A stretch of DNA of 6,948 bases from an uncultured Methanomethylovorans sp. (GTDB lineage Archaea > Halobacteriota > Methanosarcinia > Methanosarcinales > Methanosarcinaceae): the NCBI GenBank assembly GCA_937968035.1, contig CALBTS010000987.1, forward strand, positions 1-6,948, written 5' to 3'. The notes under the pieces were generated by a model, which saw only the letters and a program-made list of their open reading frames with translations, was not told where the DNA came from and did no database searches. Each line of letters starts with the position of its first letter. Position 1 is the first letter of the stretch. Shown here in pieces: positions 1-6,948 of the stretch. Made by a program: the position numbers and the translations under genes.

Positions 1-46
1 AGATCGTATTCGGTGACTGGAGTTCAGACGTGTGCTCTTCCGATCT
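1..46 (+). other. Illumina TruSeq index-side adapter (artefact, not genomic)
   Basis: Bases 13-46 match the 34-base TruSeq read-2 adapter, beginning GTGACTGGAGTT and ending CTCTTCCGATCT. The preceding AGAT (1-4) fits the end of the P7 primer, and 5-12 (CGTATTCG) sits exactly where the 8-base i7 index belongs. The order P7 tail, index, adapter, insert is that of a library molecule read inward, so the insert begins at base 47. These bases are sequencing contamination left at a contig end and should be masked. No gene, repeat or attachment site should be inferred across the 46/47 junction. Confidence 0.98.
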
Positions 47-202
47 AGCGCCAATCAAACAAAATGAATTGTCAGGCGCAACATAGAATACAGTTCCCCC
101 CTGAAAATTTTCACCCACTATAGGTGGAGTATCATCAGGAGTAGGGTCTTTACTACATGCTATCAGAAATACTGTTAGCATTATTAATATCACTTCCTTC
201 AT
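47..202 (-). CDS. Partial secreted lipoprotein with DUF1566-like start (3' end missing)
   Basis: The first 52 codons of a leftward gene are present; the rest is lost where the adapter begins. The product starts MKEVILIMLTVFLIAC, a short hydrophobic signal peptide with a lipobox (L13-I14-A15-C16), so it is probably lipidated at Cys16 and exported. An acidic, proline-rich linker follows (SKDPTPDDTPP), usual after the lipid anchor in Bacteroidota lipoproteins. The final part, with GGTVFYV and then LIGA, resembles the opening of DUF1566/Lcl C-terminal-type domains (GGxVFYV...GLIAA); that assignment rests on about 20 residues. A GTG at 221-223, just after an in-frame TAA, would add seven residues (VGTKKRK) and a more typical basic n-region, so the true start may be there. 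The gene follows the restriction enzyme gene on the same strand after 65 bases, with no clear terminator between, but nothing suggests a shared function. Confidence 0.72.
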
Positions 203-267
203 TTTTCGCTTTTTTGTTCCCACTTAGAATCTTTTGATAACCTTACTGATCAATAATAATGAGGATA

Positions 268-3200
268 TTATTTGAAGCTTAATTTTGGTAATCCATTGAC
301 AATATCCACCGTCTGCACGCTCACATTAATAATACTCAGCAGCAGGTCCAAAATGTATCTCGGATTACCAATCTCCTTAGCCCAATCATTCGGATCATTC
401 TTTATTCCGCTCTCCTTATGGATAGTGACCTGATACCGCTCCATTATCCACTCAATAGCACTTTTCCCATTAACTACATATTCATAAGCTTTTGCAGGTA
501 TCTTGGTAATGGTAATATGGCTATTATAAATTATGGTGTCCTTCTGGTCTTTTTTCGGGAACCTCATTTTCTCGACGGTATAGTAACCTGAATCATTCCC
601 AATTATTTCAACTCCATTGTAAGGTGGTACAGATTCGTAATTGAGATGCAGCTCCGCAAGCTTACGACCTGCCTTACTGAATGCCCAGAATTCCCTGACA
701 TCATCTAACATTGGGAGTCTGGGTAGAACCTTTTTCAGGTCGCTGGTAAAGGTTTCTCTATAATCTGAACTATGCAGTACCCCGTATATGTAATAGAAAA
801 TATCTTCCTTGGTCACACTCTTCCCATACAGTTTTTTCCCACGCTCCAAAATGAAGTCACTAATTCCATCCCTTCGAACAAAGTCGGTTCCTCTAGAGGC
901 TTCAAAAAGAGTAGGGCTATCCTTTTTCCTTTCTTCATAATAATACAGAGGAAAATACTGTCCATTGAATTGAACCTGCAAATCAGGGATACAATCAGTA
1001 ATTAAGACTGAAAATTCCTTGCTAGCCCCAATACCTGAGGTGGTAATTACAAGGTTAGAACATTTTGGAGTTGGAAAAACTTTTGGACTCAAGCCAGGGC
1101 GTTCAATAAATGGTTTGTCAAAATATAGATTTTGCTTAGTGAATGGGCGATACAATCCTTTAACAATCTCATCTTTATTAAAATCATGTTCAATGCCTTT
1201 TTCTAGATCCTTTTTCAGGTTAACCGTCCAGCTTATATTCTTTGCATCTGTGTCAATGAAATCAGCAACAGTAGTTTTGTGGCTTTTAATTTTTGCTTCT
1301 TTAAACCCCTTTTGCTGTTCATTATAGAATTCGATGATACGCTTCATATTTTTCTCAATTTCTTTTCTTGAGAAGTTGTATACCCAAGCGTCTCTATTAG
1401 TGGCAACCCCAATTACGTAGGTAACAAAATAGGATGGACTTTTTACATCAAACTTTTTCTCAGGAGCAATTGGGACGAATGTGTCAAATAAATCATTTCT
1501 CTGGTTCAGCCAGTCGCCGTGTTCATTAGGATTAAGTGTCCTCCATTTCATTTGAGGATTACTTACTGACCTGAAATTTTTCACTAAGGCCAATTTTTCT
1601 TCTCTGCTTAAATAATCATCAACCTCGTGGTAATGGATAATGGCCCGTTCTGTTTTTAAACTTGGATTTTTTACTAAGAGGGTGATGGAAATAGGAGTGC
1701 GTGATCCAGATCCAAAAACGTTCCCTGCCTCCTTCTGTCGCAACTCGCCTTGTGTTCTTGCATTACCCCTCAGATTTAAAATATATATTGAACTGAATTC
1801 CCTTTCTAGGGATTTACGGAAACCGTCGGTACTATTTCCATCTAACCATCCCGCATTTGATACATAACATATAATTCCTCCCGTCTTATCCAACCTGTCA
1901 GTTCCCCAACGAAAAGCTTTTATATACGGGTCATATAAAGATTTATTAAGGCCAGCAGATGATTCTTTGGCGTATGTTGCTGCAATTTTGGCATCCAATT
2001 TCGGATATGATTGATTTTGTGCATTATCATTGGCTGATTTCTGCCCGATACTGTAGGGAGGATTTCCAATTATAATCTTCAGAGGTGCTTTTTTCTGTCG
2101 TTGAACACGTTTCGAGTTTTGCGGGAACATTTCAGAGAAGAGTTTATCGCCGTCCTCAGTTTCCCCCAATTGAAATGTATCGGTTAAACATATTCCATCA
2201 AATGGAAGGAAGTCTTCCATCCTCATGACATCATGGAAAGCATTCTCGATATTTACTGCAGCAATATAATAAGCCAACAGGACAATTTCGTTCGCATGAA
2301 GTTCCTTCTCGTACTTTCTCCTGAGGTCTTCCCCTTCAATCAGTCCACTTTGAAGCAGCCTGGTTATAAATGTCCCCGTACCTGTATAGGGGTCGAGTAT
2401 ATGTATGTTTTCATCGCTCAGATTGCGGTCGAATTCTTTCTTCAATACCTCATCAACAGAATGAATGATAAAATCTACCAACTCAACAGGAGTATATACA
2501 ATTCCAAGTCTCTCTACCATCTTTGGGAACGCAGATTTAAAGAACTTATCATATAGTTCAATAATTATCCTTTGTTTCCCTTCTGCATTATCAATACCAG
2601 CAGCCCGCATTTTAACGGACTCATAAAACTTGTTAAGTGTTTCAGTATCTTTTTCAATCGCCTGCTCTTCCAAAAGATCGAGCATACGCTGCATTGACAA
2701 CGAAATTGAGTTTTGCTTTACAAACGAGTATCCATCGAAGAGAGCTTCAAAAACAGGCTTGGTAATCACGTGCTGGCTCAGCATTTCAATAGCTTCCTGA
2801 GGTGAAATACTCGGATTTATGTTCTTTCTGAGACCCGCCAAAAACTTTTCAAAAGCTTTTTGATGCTTGCCCTCATCTTTTATTAGTCTGTTTATCCTTT
2901 CTACCTGTCTTTCTGCTATTTCGGCGACATTCTTAGCCCACTGTTCCCAATATCTTTTATCTCCGACCTTGAGAACCATCCTTGCAAAAACAACATTCTG
3001 AAGCTGTTCAAATTGAAGAGCTAATTGACGGCTGATATCTTTTGATGTTTCATATAAAGCACCATCTTCCTGCCAGCCAATCGGAGAACCATCATCATTA
3101 AATGAATACTCTGGCCGACCAACGAGAATGTTGTCAGGCCTGCGTTTATTGAGTTCAATTTTATTTACTGTTGCGTTAAACCTGTCATCATGGGCTCGCA

Positions 3201-5133
3201 GAGCATTCAATACTGTCCATACGACCTTGTATCGTTCATTATCATCCAAAGCTTGGGCTGCATCTACATTAGTTGGAACAACCACGGGAATAATAATATA
3301 CCCGTATTTCTTCCCTGGGGCTTTTCTCATCACCCTGCCGACAGATTGTACTACATCAACCTGACTGTTTCGGGCTGAAAGGAACAAGACGGCATCAAGG
3401 GATGGAACATCCACTCCTTCACTCAGGCATTTAACGTTTGTCAGGATACGACATTCGCTTTCATTCACATCACCTTTCAGCCAAGATAAAAGTTCATCCC
3501 TTTGTGGGGCTGACATAGTTCCATCAATGTGTTTTGATTCCAGCTCAACCATGCTGGATTTCTTATCTTCAGGAAGTGAGTTAATATAAGCTGATGTGGC
3601 TGTGTTGAACGTGGCTGTTATCTTTTTTGATACCGCAATGCTCTGACAAAAACCTACGGCCCTTTTCATAGGTTCAGGGTCGCTATCCTTAATTATTCCT
3701 TCATCGCCAAGGATTTGTTTTGACAGTGCATTGATACATCCTATCAACTTACTTGCATCATCAGTATTTATCTCACTTTCTTTGTCTGCAATCATTTTCT
3801 GAACAGCGGGAGGTACGTCCTTATCGCTAAGGGTAAGGATAAGAACCTTATAGTCCGTTAGCAGATCCTTTTCAACGGCTTCACCAAACCCGATTCTATA
3901 TATCTCATCCCCATACATCTCTTTATCATCCATAGAACACAAAACTGCATCAGCCTGTGCCGCTTTACTTTTGATATCGTCACTGTAAAGACGTGGAGTG
4001 GCTGTCATATACAACCTTTTCTTTGCTTTGATGAAATCATTGTCATGCACTTTGACAAATGCTGACTCATCATCTCCTTTCAGAGTTACCCCTGTGGTCC
4101 GATGGGCTTCATCACATATAATCAGGTCAAATTCATCAATTTCAGGTAGTTCTTTACGAAGTTTCTTTTGTGTTGAAGATATTACCTCAATTGATTGGTA
4201 TGTCGAAAATACTACTGTCATCCCTTTATTCGCGTTCCGCTTATAGTACCGAAACTGACGTATTATATCATGCACGTCCGTGGAAGCAGGTAATGCTAAA
4301 TCAACCACACTAAAGCTATCTAAGTCCTCATTCTTGGATTTACTTAGAGAAACTTCTGGATCGGAACAGATGCAGATTGAGTTTATTGGTTCCTGGGCAT
4401 AAGTTGTCCATTCACGTAAAATCTGACCTAAAAGTGAAATTGAAGGCACAAGGTATAATATAATGCCCATGCCGTCGGTCTCATTTTCAGCTATGCGAAG
4501 GACGTTAAAGGTTTTTCCTGTTCCGCAAGCCATTATCAACTTCCCACGGTCATTGGTTTTATAATATTCGTGAGCCTTTTCTAAAGCTTCCTTCTGATGT
4601 GGTTTTATTTGGCGGTCAGTAATTCTCGATTTCTCGCCATGAATTCCACTCTCAAGCTTAGCCCAATCGACAGGTGCTTCCTGCAGTTCATAAAGGTTTA
4701 TTCTTGTGACGGGCGGATTTTGGTTCTTTATGGCACCAGTGGCGTTCGGGCCCCATTTATTTGTTGTGGAAATCCATAACCTGACTGCAAATCCGACTGT
4801 CCTGAGTTGCTCATCCTTAAATTTACGGCTTGAGGTAGCAAGGAAGGAATCCACGGCAGGTTTGTCAATTACAGTGGACTCTTGATAACATTTACATTGA
4901 ATAGCCCAATAGTCGCCTTCGTGTGTCAGAGCAACAAGGTCTATTCCTGTGTCACTGCCGCCGAGGTCATTTTTTGCAGGGAATTCTTCCCAGAGCCAAA
5001 CATGCTTAAACTTAAACGCATATTTCGGATCCGTTCTCAGGTAGGCTTGCATTAACCTTTCGAAACGGGTGCCTTTGTCTTTTTCGGTAAAGGATATTTT
5101 ACGGTACTTTTCGAGTATCTTCTGAAAGCTCAT
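268..5133 (-). CDS. Type ISP (single-polypeptide) restriction-modification enzyme
   Basis: This 1621-residue protein should recognise an asymmetric DNA site, methylate adenine on self DNA, and translocate on and cut unmodified DNA. Residues 1-165 are a PD-(D/E)XK, Mrr-like nuclease: E25 in GTRFERL, D65 in GIDLVA, and Q79-x-K81 in AIQCKCY. Residues 170-640 are a superfamily 2 helicase motor with motif I ACGTGKT (202-208), DEAH (341-344), TAT (377-379), SEGVDVP (571-577) and QSVGRVMR (596-603). A helix-rich coupler spans about 640-860. The gamma-type N6-adenine methyltransferase (about 860-1160) has YTPVELV (880-886), DPYTGTGTF (914-922) and NPPY (1024-1027). About 1160-1621 is the likely target recognition domain. 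Order and length match LlaGI/LlaBIII (somewhat under 1600 residues). The ATG is the first start after an in-frame TGA seven codons upstream. All motifs are intact and the frame is unbroken, so it is probably functional. The DNA target cannot be read from the sequence. Confidence 0.95.
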   Translation of the reverse strand: MSFQKILEKYRKISFTEKDKGTRFERLMQAYLRTDPKYAFKFKHVWLWEEFPAKNDLGGSDTGIDLVALTHEGDYWAIQCKCYQESTVIDKPAVDSFLATSSRKFKDEQLRTVGFAVRLWISTTNKWGPNATGAIKNQNPPVTRINLYELQEAPVDWAKLESGIHGEKSRITDRQIKPHQKEALEKAHEYYKTNDRGKLIMACGTGKTFNVLRIAENETDGMGIILYLVPSISLLGQILREWTTYAQEPINSICICSDPEVSLSKSKNEDLDSFSVVDLALPASTDVHDIIRQFRYYKRNANKGMTVVFSTYQSIEVISSTQKKLRKELPEIDEFDLIICDEAHRTTGVTLKGDDESAFVKVHDNDFIKAKKRLYMTATPRLYSDDIKSKAAQADAVLCSMDDKEMYGDEIYRIGFGEAVEKDLLTDYKVLILTLSDKDVPPAVQKMIADKESEINTDDASKLIGCINALSKQILGDEGIIKDSDPEPMKRAVGFCQSIAVSKKITATFNTATSAYINSLPEDKKSSMVELESKHIDGTMSAPQRDELLSWLKGDVNESECRILTNVKCLSEGVDVPSLDAVLFLSARNSQVDVVQSVGRVMRKAPGKKYGYIIIPVVVPTNVDAAQALDDNERYKVVWTVLNALRAHDDRFNATVNKIELNKRRPDNILVGRPEYSFNDDGSPIGWQEDGALYETSKDISRQLALQFEQLQNVVFARMVLKVGDKRYWEQWAKNVAEIAERQVERINRLIKDEGKHQKAFEKFLAGLRKNINPSISPQEAIEMLSQHVITKPVFEALFDGYSFVKQNSISLSMQRMLDLLEEQAIEKDTETLNKFYESVKMRAAGIDNAEGKQRIIIELYDKFFKSAFPKMVERLGIVYTPVELVDFIIHSVDEVLKKEFDRNLSDENIHILDPYTGTGTFITRLLQSGLIEGEDLRRKYEKELHANEIVLLAYYIAAVNIENAFHDVMRMEDFLPFDGICLTDTFQLGETEDGDKLFSEMFPQNSKRVQRQKKAPLKIIIGNPPYSIGQKSANDNAQNQSYPKLDAKIAATYAKESSAGLNKSLYDPYIKAFRWGTDRLDKTGGIICYVSNAGWLDGNSTDGFRKSLEREFSSIYILNLRGNARTQGELRQKEAGNVFGSGSRTPISITLLVKNPSLKTERAIIHYHEVDDYLSREEKLALVKNFRSVSNPQMKWRTLNPNEHGDWLNQRNDLFDTFVPIAPEKKFDVKSPSYFVTYVIGVATNRDAWVYNFSRKEIEKNMKRIIEFYNEQQKGFKEAKIKSHKTTVADFIDTDAKNISWTVNLKKDLEKGIEHDFNKDEIVKGLYRPFTKQNLYFDKPFIERPGLSPKVFPTPKCSNLVITTSGIGASKEFSVLITDCIPDLQVQFNGQYFPLYYYEERKKDSPTLFEASRGTDFVRRDGISDFILERGKKLYGKSVTKEDIFYYIYGVLHSSDYRETFTSDLKKVLPRLPMLDDVREFWAFSKAGRKLAELHLNYESVPPYNGVEIIGNDSGYYTVEKMRFPKKDQKDTIIYNSHITITKIPAKAYEYVVNGKSAIEWIMERYQVTIHKESGIKNDPNDWAKEIGNPRYILDLLLSIINVSVQTVDIVNGLPKLSFK

Positions 5134-5211
5134 TATACTAAGGATAACTGTTCAATAAAGGTAGACATAAAACTTAAAAACTTTTACTTCACAACCATTT
5201 TATCCTCAATC

Positions 5212-5226
5212 CTGTCATAATGACAG
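5212..5226. promoter_or_regulatory. 15-bp palindrome, candidate operator
   Basis: CTGTCAT-A-ATGACAG is a perfect inverted repeat with 7-base arms around a single central A. It lies between two divergent genes, 79 bases from the ATG of the restriction enzyme gene and 60 from the GTG of the HTH-peptidase gene. It is not followed by a T-run and is not downstream of any gene, so a terminator is unlikely. Size and symmetry suit a dimeric HTH regulator, for which the adjacent XRE-like protein is the obvious candidate. Binding is inference. Confidence 0.5.
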
Positions 5227-5235
5227 CATTAATGC
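5226..5235. promoter_or_regulatory. 10-bp palindrome adjoining the first
   Basis: GCATTAATGC is a perfect 10-base palindrome that shares its first G with the end of the 15-bp palindrome. The AATG of the first and the CATT of this one also form an inverted pair, so the block 5212-5235 is a chain of dyads. It could be a second operator half or part of one extended site. Ten-base AT-rich palindromes do arise by chance, so alone it is weak; its contact with the longer one is what makes it notable. Confidence 0.35.
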
Positions 5236-5273
5236 TTTCTTCCTTTTATGGGATATTTTAATGTATAAAATGC

Positions 5274-5281
5274 TAAATTTG
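5274..5281 (+). promoter_or_regulatory. Candidate Bacteroidota -7 promoter box
   Basis: TAAATTTG is an exact match to the Bacteroidota -7 consensus TAnnTTTG and lies just before the HTH-peptidase gene. No clear TTTG or TTG -33 element is seen about 20 bases upstream; TTTTATG at 5244-5250 is the nearest approach. If this box is used, transcription would begin within a few bases of the GTG at 5286, giving an almost leaderless mRNA. In AT-rich DNA a chance match is possible. On the opposite strand, facing the restriction enzyme gene, only a one-mismatch version (TACCTTTA, 5156-5163) was found. Confidence 0.42.
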
Positions 5282-5285
5282 TAAT

Positions 5286-6413
5286 GTGAGGACAGAAATA
5301 AACGTTAATGCTGATATTCTTACATGGGCTATTGCCCGTGCAGGATTTGACTTGCATGAGTTTACTGATAAGCTCCCTAATGTTCAAAAATGGATTGAAG
5401 GGGAAAAGAACCCAACAGTCAAGCAGTTACAAGATTTTTCCAAAAAAGTATATATTCCTTTCGGATATCTTTTTTTACCTGCTCCACCAAAAGAGAATTT
5501 ACCAATTCCCTTTTACAGAACTGAAGGTACAAAAACAACCACTGTCAACATTAACATATATGACACAGTCCTGACTATGCAGCAAAGGCAGGATTGGCTG
5601 AAAGATTATCTAAGGGATTTAGCTTATAAACCTTTACCATACGTAGGCAGGTTCGAAAACCGTCTTAATGTTGCAGATATTGTGGCAGACATTCGAAGGA
5701 CCTTGGAACTGAATGAGAATTGGGCAAGCGAATTTAGAACATGGCAGGAAACACTTGATTTTATCACTCACAAAATTGAAAACGAAGGAATAATAATTGC
5801 TTTTAATGGAGTAGTTGAGAATAATGTGTACAGAAAAATACCTGTCGATGAATGCAGGGGATTTGTATTGGTTGATCACATTGTCCCTCTTCTGTTCGTA
5901 AATAATGCTGACAGCAAATCGGCACAGCTTTTTACGATTATCCACGAGCTTGCACATATATGGACTGGACACAGTGCTGGATTTGATTTTCGCAGGCTTC
6001 AGCCTGCAAATGAACCCATTGAAATTATTTGCGACAAAGTAGCAGCAGAATTCCTAGTGCCCGAAAGAACTTTCAATTCTGTTTGGAGCAAAAATCCAAC
6101 AATCAGATATGCTTCCAGGTTCTTTAAAGTAAGTGAGATTGTTATTGCACGAAGAGCTCTGGATACAGGTAAGATTTCCAGGAAAGAATTTTTTGAGTTC
6201 TACGAGGATTATATCAGAAGAGATTTTTCTAAAAAAGAAAATCAGAAACCTGGCGGTGATTTCTATGCCACAACAAAGAAGAGACTCAGCATTGTATTTG
6301 CAACCCATGTAAATAATGCTGTCAAATCGGGTAAATTGCTGTATCGTGATGCCTGTAAGCTAACCAGCTTGAAAGGAGATACATTTCAGAAGTTTTTTAC
6401 TGAACATTTTTAA
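5286..6413 (+). CDS. XRE-like HTH / ImmA-IrrE family zinc metallopeptidase fusion
   Basis: This 375-residue protein joins an N-terminal DNA-binding region to a peptidase. Residues 8-62 resemble an XRE-type helix-turn-helix, with the WIEGEKNPTVKQLQDFSKK stretch and the IPFGYLFLP segment usual in this fusion family. A linker of about 150 residues leads to the zinc site HELAH (H220, E221, H224). E246 in EIICDKVAAEFLVP is the probable third ligand by analogy with the ExxAN motif of IrrE. The last 75 residues form a tail of unknown role. Characterised relatives (ImmA, IrrE) cleave repressors; in this fusion the repressor may be in cis, so self-cleavage or cleavage of a partner is possible. The start is GTG: the ATG at 5284-5286 runs straight into TGA, an in-frame TAA lies at 5274-5276, and no other Met codon occurs before residue 98. 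The DUF4411 gene starts 8 bases after the stop, so the two are surely an operon. Likely role: antitoxin or regulator of that gene and perhaps of the divergent restriction gene. Confidence 0.9.
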   Translation: MRTEINVNADILTWAIARAGFDLHEFTDKLPNVQKWIEGEKNPTVKQLQDFSKKVYIPFGYLFLPAPPKENLPIPFYRTEGTKTTTVNINIYDTVLTMQQRQDWLKDYLRDLAYKPLPYVGRFENRLNVADIVADIRRTLELNENWASEFRTWQETLDFITHKIENEGIIIAFNGVVENNVYRKIPVDECRGFVLVDHIVPLLFVNNADSKSAQLFTIIHELAHIWTGHSAGFDFRRLQPANEPIEIICDKVAAEFLVPERTFNSVWSKNPTIRYASRFFKVSEIVIARRALDTGKISRKEFFEFYEDYIRRDFSKKENQKPGGDFYATTKKRLSIVFATHVNNAVKSGKLLYRDACKLTSLKGDTFQKFFTEHF

Positions 6414-6421
6414 TAGCTGCC

Positions 6422-6922
6422 ATGAGTGTCTTCATCGTGGATAGCAACTTCTTTATTCAAGCTCATAGAGTAAGTTATCCCCTAGACGTTGCATACAGCT
6501 TTTGGAATAAGGTAAAGCAGTTAGCGGATTCAGGGTTCATAATGAGTATAGATAAGGTAAAGGATGAAATTTTTGATAATCACGACCTCCTTTCTGAATG
6601 GTGTGAAGCTAACCTTCCCGATGACTTTTTTCATGATACTGCATCGAGTATTGAAAGCTATAGGCTAGTCACCTCATGGGTTGTATCAAGAAGTACACAC
6701 TATCTTCCTAATGCAATTAATGAATTCTTGTCAGCAGAGGAGGCAGATGCATTTATTGTAGCTTACGCCCTTGATGATCCATCAAACAATATTATAGTGA
6801 CACAGGAAGTAAGTGAACCTTTTCGTAGGAATAAGGTAAAAATACCTGATGCCTGTGATGCTCTTGGAGTAAGGTATGTAAATATGATGGATATGTTTAG
6901 GTTGCTTAGTGAGACCTTTTAA
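6422..6922 (+). CDS. DUF4411 family PIN-like protein, candidate RNase toxin
   Basis: This 166-residue protein has the outline of a PIN-like nuclease of the DUF4411 family. It begins MSVFIVDSNFFIQA, where D7 matches the first catalytic aspartate of PIN domains. E49 in VKDEIFD, D109 in EEADAFIVAYA, and D143 in KIPDACDALGV fit the other acidic positions, with IIVTQE (124-129) as the strand before the last. YPLDVAYSFW near residue 19 is typical of DUF4411. With these residues kept, metal-dependent RNA cleavage is plausible but unproven for this family. It is translated from an ATG 8 bases after the upstream HTH-peptidase gene, matching the regulator-then-toxin order of many toxin-antitoxin operons. 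It appears complete, ending in TAA. No Shine-Dalgarno sequence is seen, so translation may depend on coupling to the upstream gene. Confidence 0.87.
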   Translation: MSVFIVDSNFFIQAHRVSYPLDVAYSFWNKVKQLADSGFIMSIDKVKDEIFDNHDLLSEWCEANLPDDFFHDTASSIESYRLVTSWVVSRSTHYLPNAINEFLSAEEADAFIVAYALDDPSNNIIVTQEVSEPFRRNKVKIPDACDALGVRYVNMMDMFRLLSETF

Positions 6923-6948
6923 AATAGGACTACTAAGATGATAATTTC

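Noticed and set aside
203..267. Possible terminator or hairpin after the restriction enzyme gene (TTGAT/ATCAA arms)
   Set aside because: The stem is only about five AT-rich pairs with a loop of about ten bases and no T-run on the minus strand, so it is not convincing as a terminator.
772..4779. Plus-strand open frames of 60-107 codons opposite the large gene
   Set aside because: They lie wholly within the 1621-codon gene, which has recognisable motifs along its length; their translations show no known domain and they are not arranged as an operon.
268..5133. Separate Type I HsdR, HsdM and HsdS genes or a frameshift-split enzyme
   Set aside because: Nuclease, helicase, methylase and recognition regions are all in one unbroken frame with no internal stop, which fits Type ISP rather than a multi-subunit Type I system.
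5156..5163. TACCTTTA on the minus strand as -7 box of the restriction enzyme gene
   Set aside because: It has one mismatch to TAnnTTTG and no -33 element at the right distance (the nearest TTG is about 28 bases away), so it was not listed as a promoter.
5470..5476. Run of seven T in the HTH-peptidase gene as a phase-variation site
   Set aside because: Seven bases is short for slippage control, lies in AT-rich coding sequence (codons for Y-L-F-L), and the reading frame is intact; no other support.
5634..6308. Minus-strand open frames of 84 and 112 codons opposite the HTH-peptidase gene
   Set aside because: They are antisense to a gene with a clear zinc-peptidase motif and have no recognisable features of their own.
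6938..6948. ATG near the right edge as start of a third rightward gene
   Set aside because: Only three partial codons are available, so nothing distinguishes it from a chance ATG.

Overview
The window looks like one end of a draft or metagenome-assembled contig from an AT-rich member of the Bacteroidota. The evidence for the phylum is indirect. The coding regions lack Shine-Dalgarno sequences. A TAnnTTTG-type -7 box (the Bacteroidota sigma factor consensus) lies in front of the rightward genes. The leftmost gene encodes a short lipoprotein signal peptide followed by an acidic, proline-rich stretch, as is common in that phylum. The first 46 bases are not genomic: they are Illumina TruSeq index-side adapter carrying an 8-base index, so real sequence starts at 47.

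Layout, left to right. (1) 1-46 is adapter. (2) 47-202, minus strand, is the 5' part of a lipoprotein gene cut off by the contig end. (3) 268-5133, minus strand, is one uninterrupted 1621-residue gene for an all-in-one restriction-modification enzyme of the Type ISP class (the LlaGI/LlaBIII kind): Mrr-like nuclease, superfamily 2 helicase/translocase, coupler, N6-adenine methyltransferase and target recognition domain in a single chain. (4) 5134-5285 is a 152-base divergent intergenic region with two adjoining palindromes and one good -7 box. (5) 5286-6413, plus strand, is an HTH (XRE-like) protein fused to an ImmA/IrrE-type zinc peptidase. (6) 6422-6922, plus strand, is a DUF4411 PIN-like protein that starts 8 bases after it. 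The final 26 bases (6923-6948) hold nothing I can assign.

How the parts may work together. The ISP enzyme should both methylate self DNA and translocate on and cut unmodified DNA without partner subunits. The rightward pair has the form of a toxin-antitoxin-like module: a DNA-binding, peptidase-bearing regulator upstream of a candidate PIN-family RNase. Divergent placement around a shared region with palindromes suggests, but does not prove, that the regulator controls its own operon and perhaps the restriction enzyme, much as a C protein does in Type II systems. The window therefore resembles a compact defence locus. Each component family is known; the possible novelty is the combination and its shared control region.
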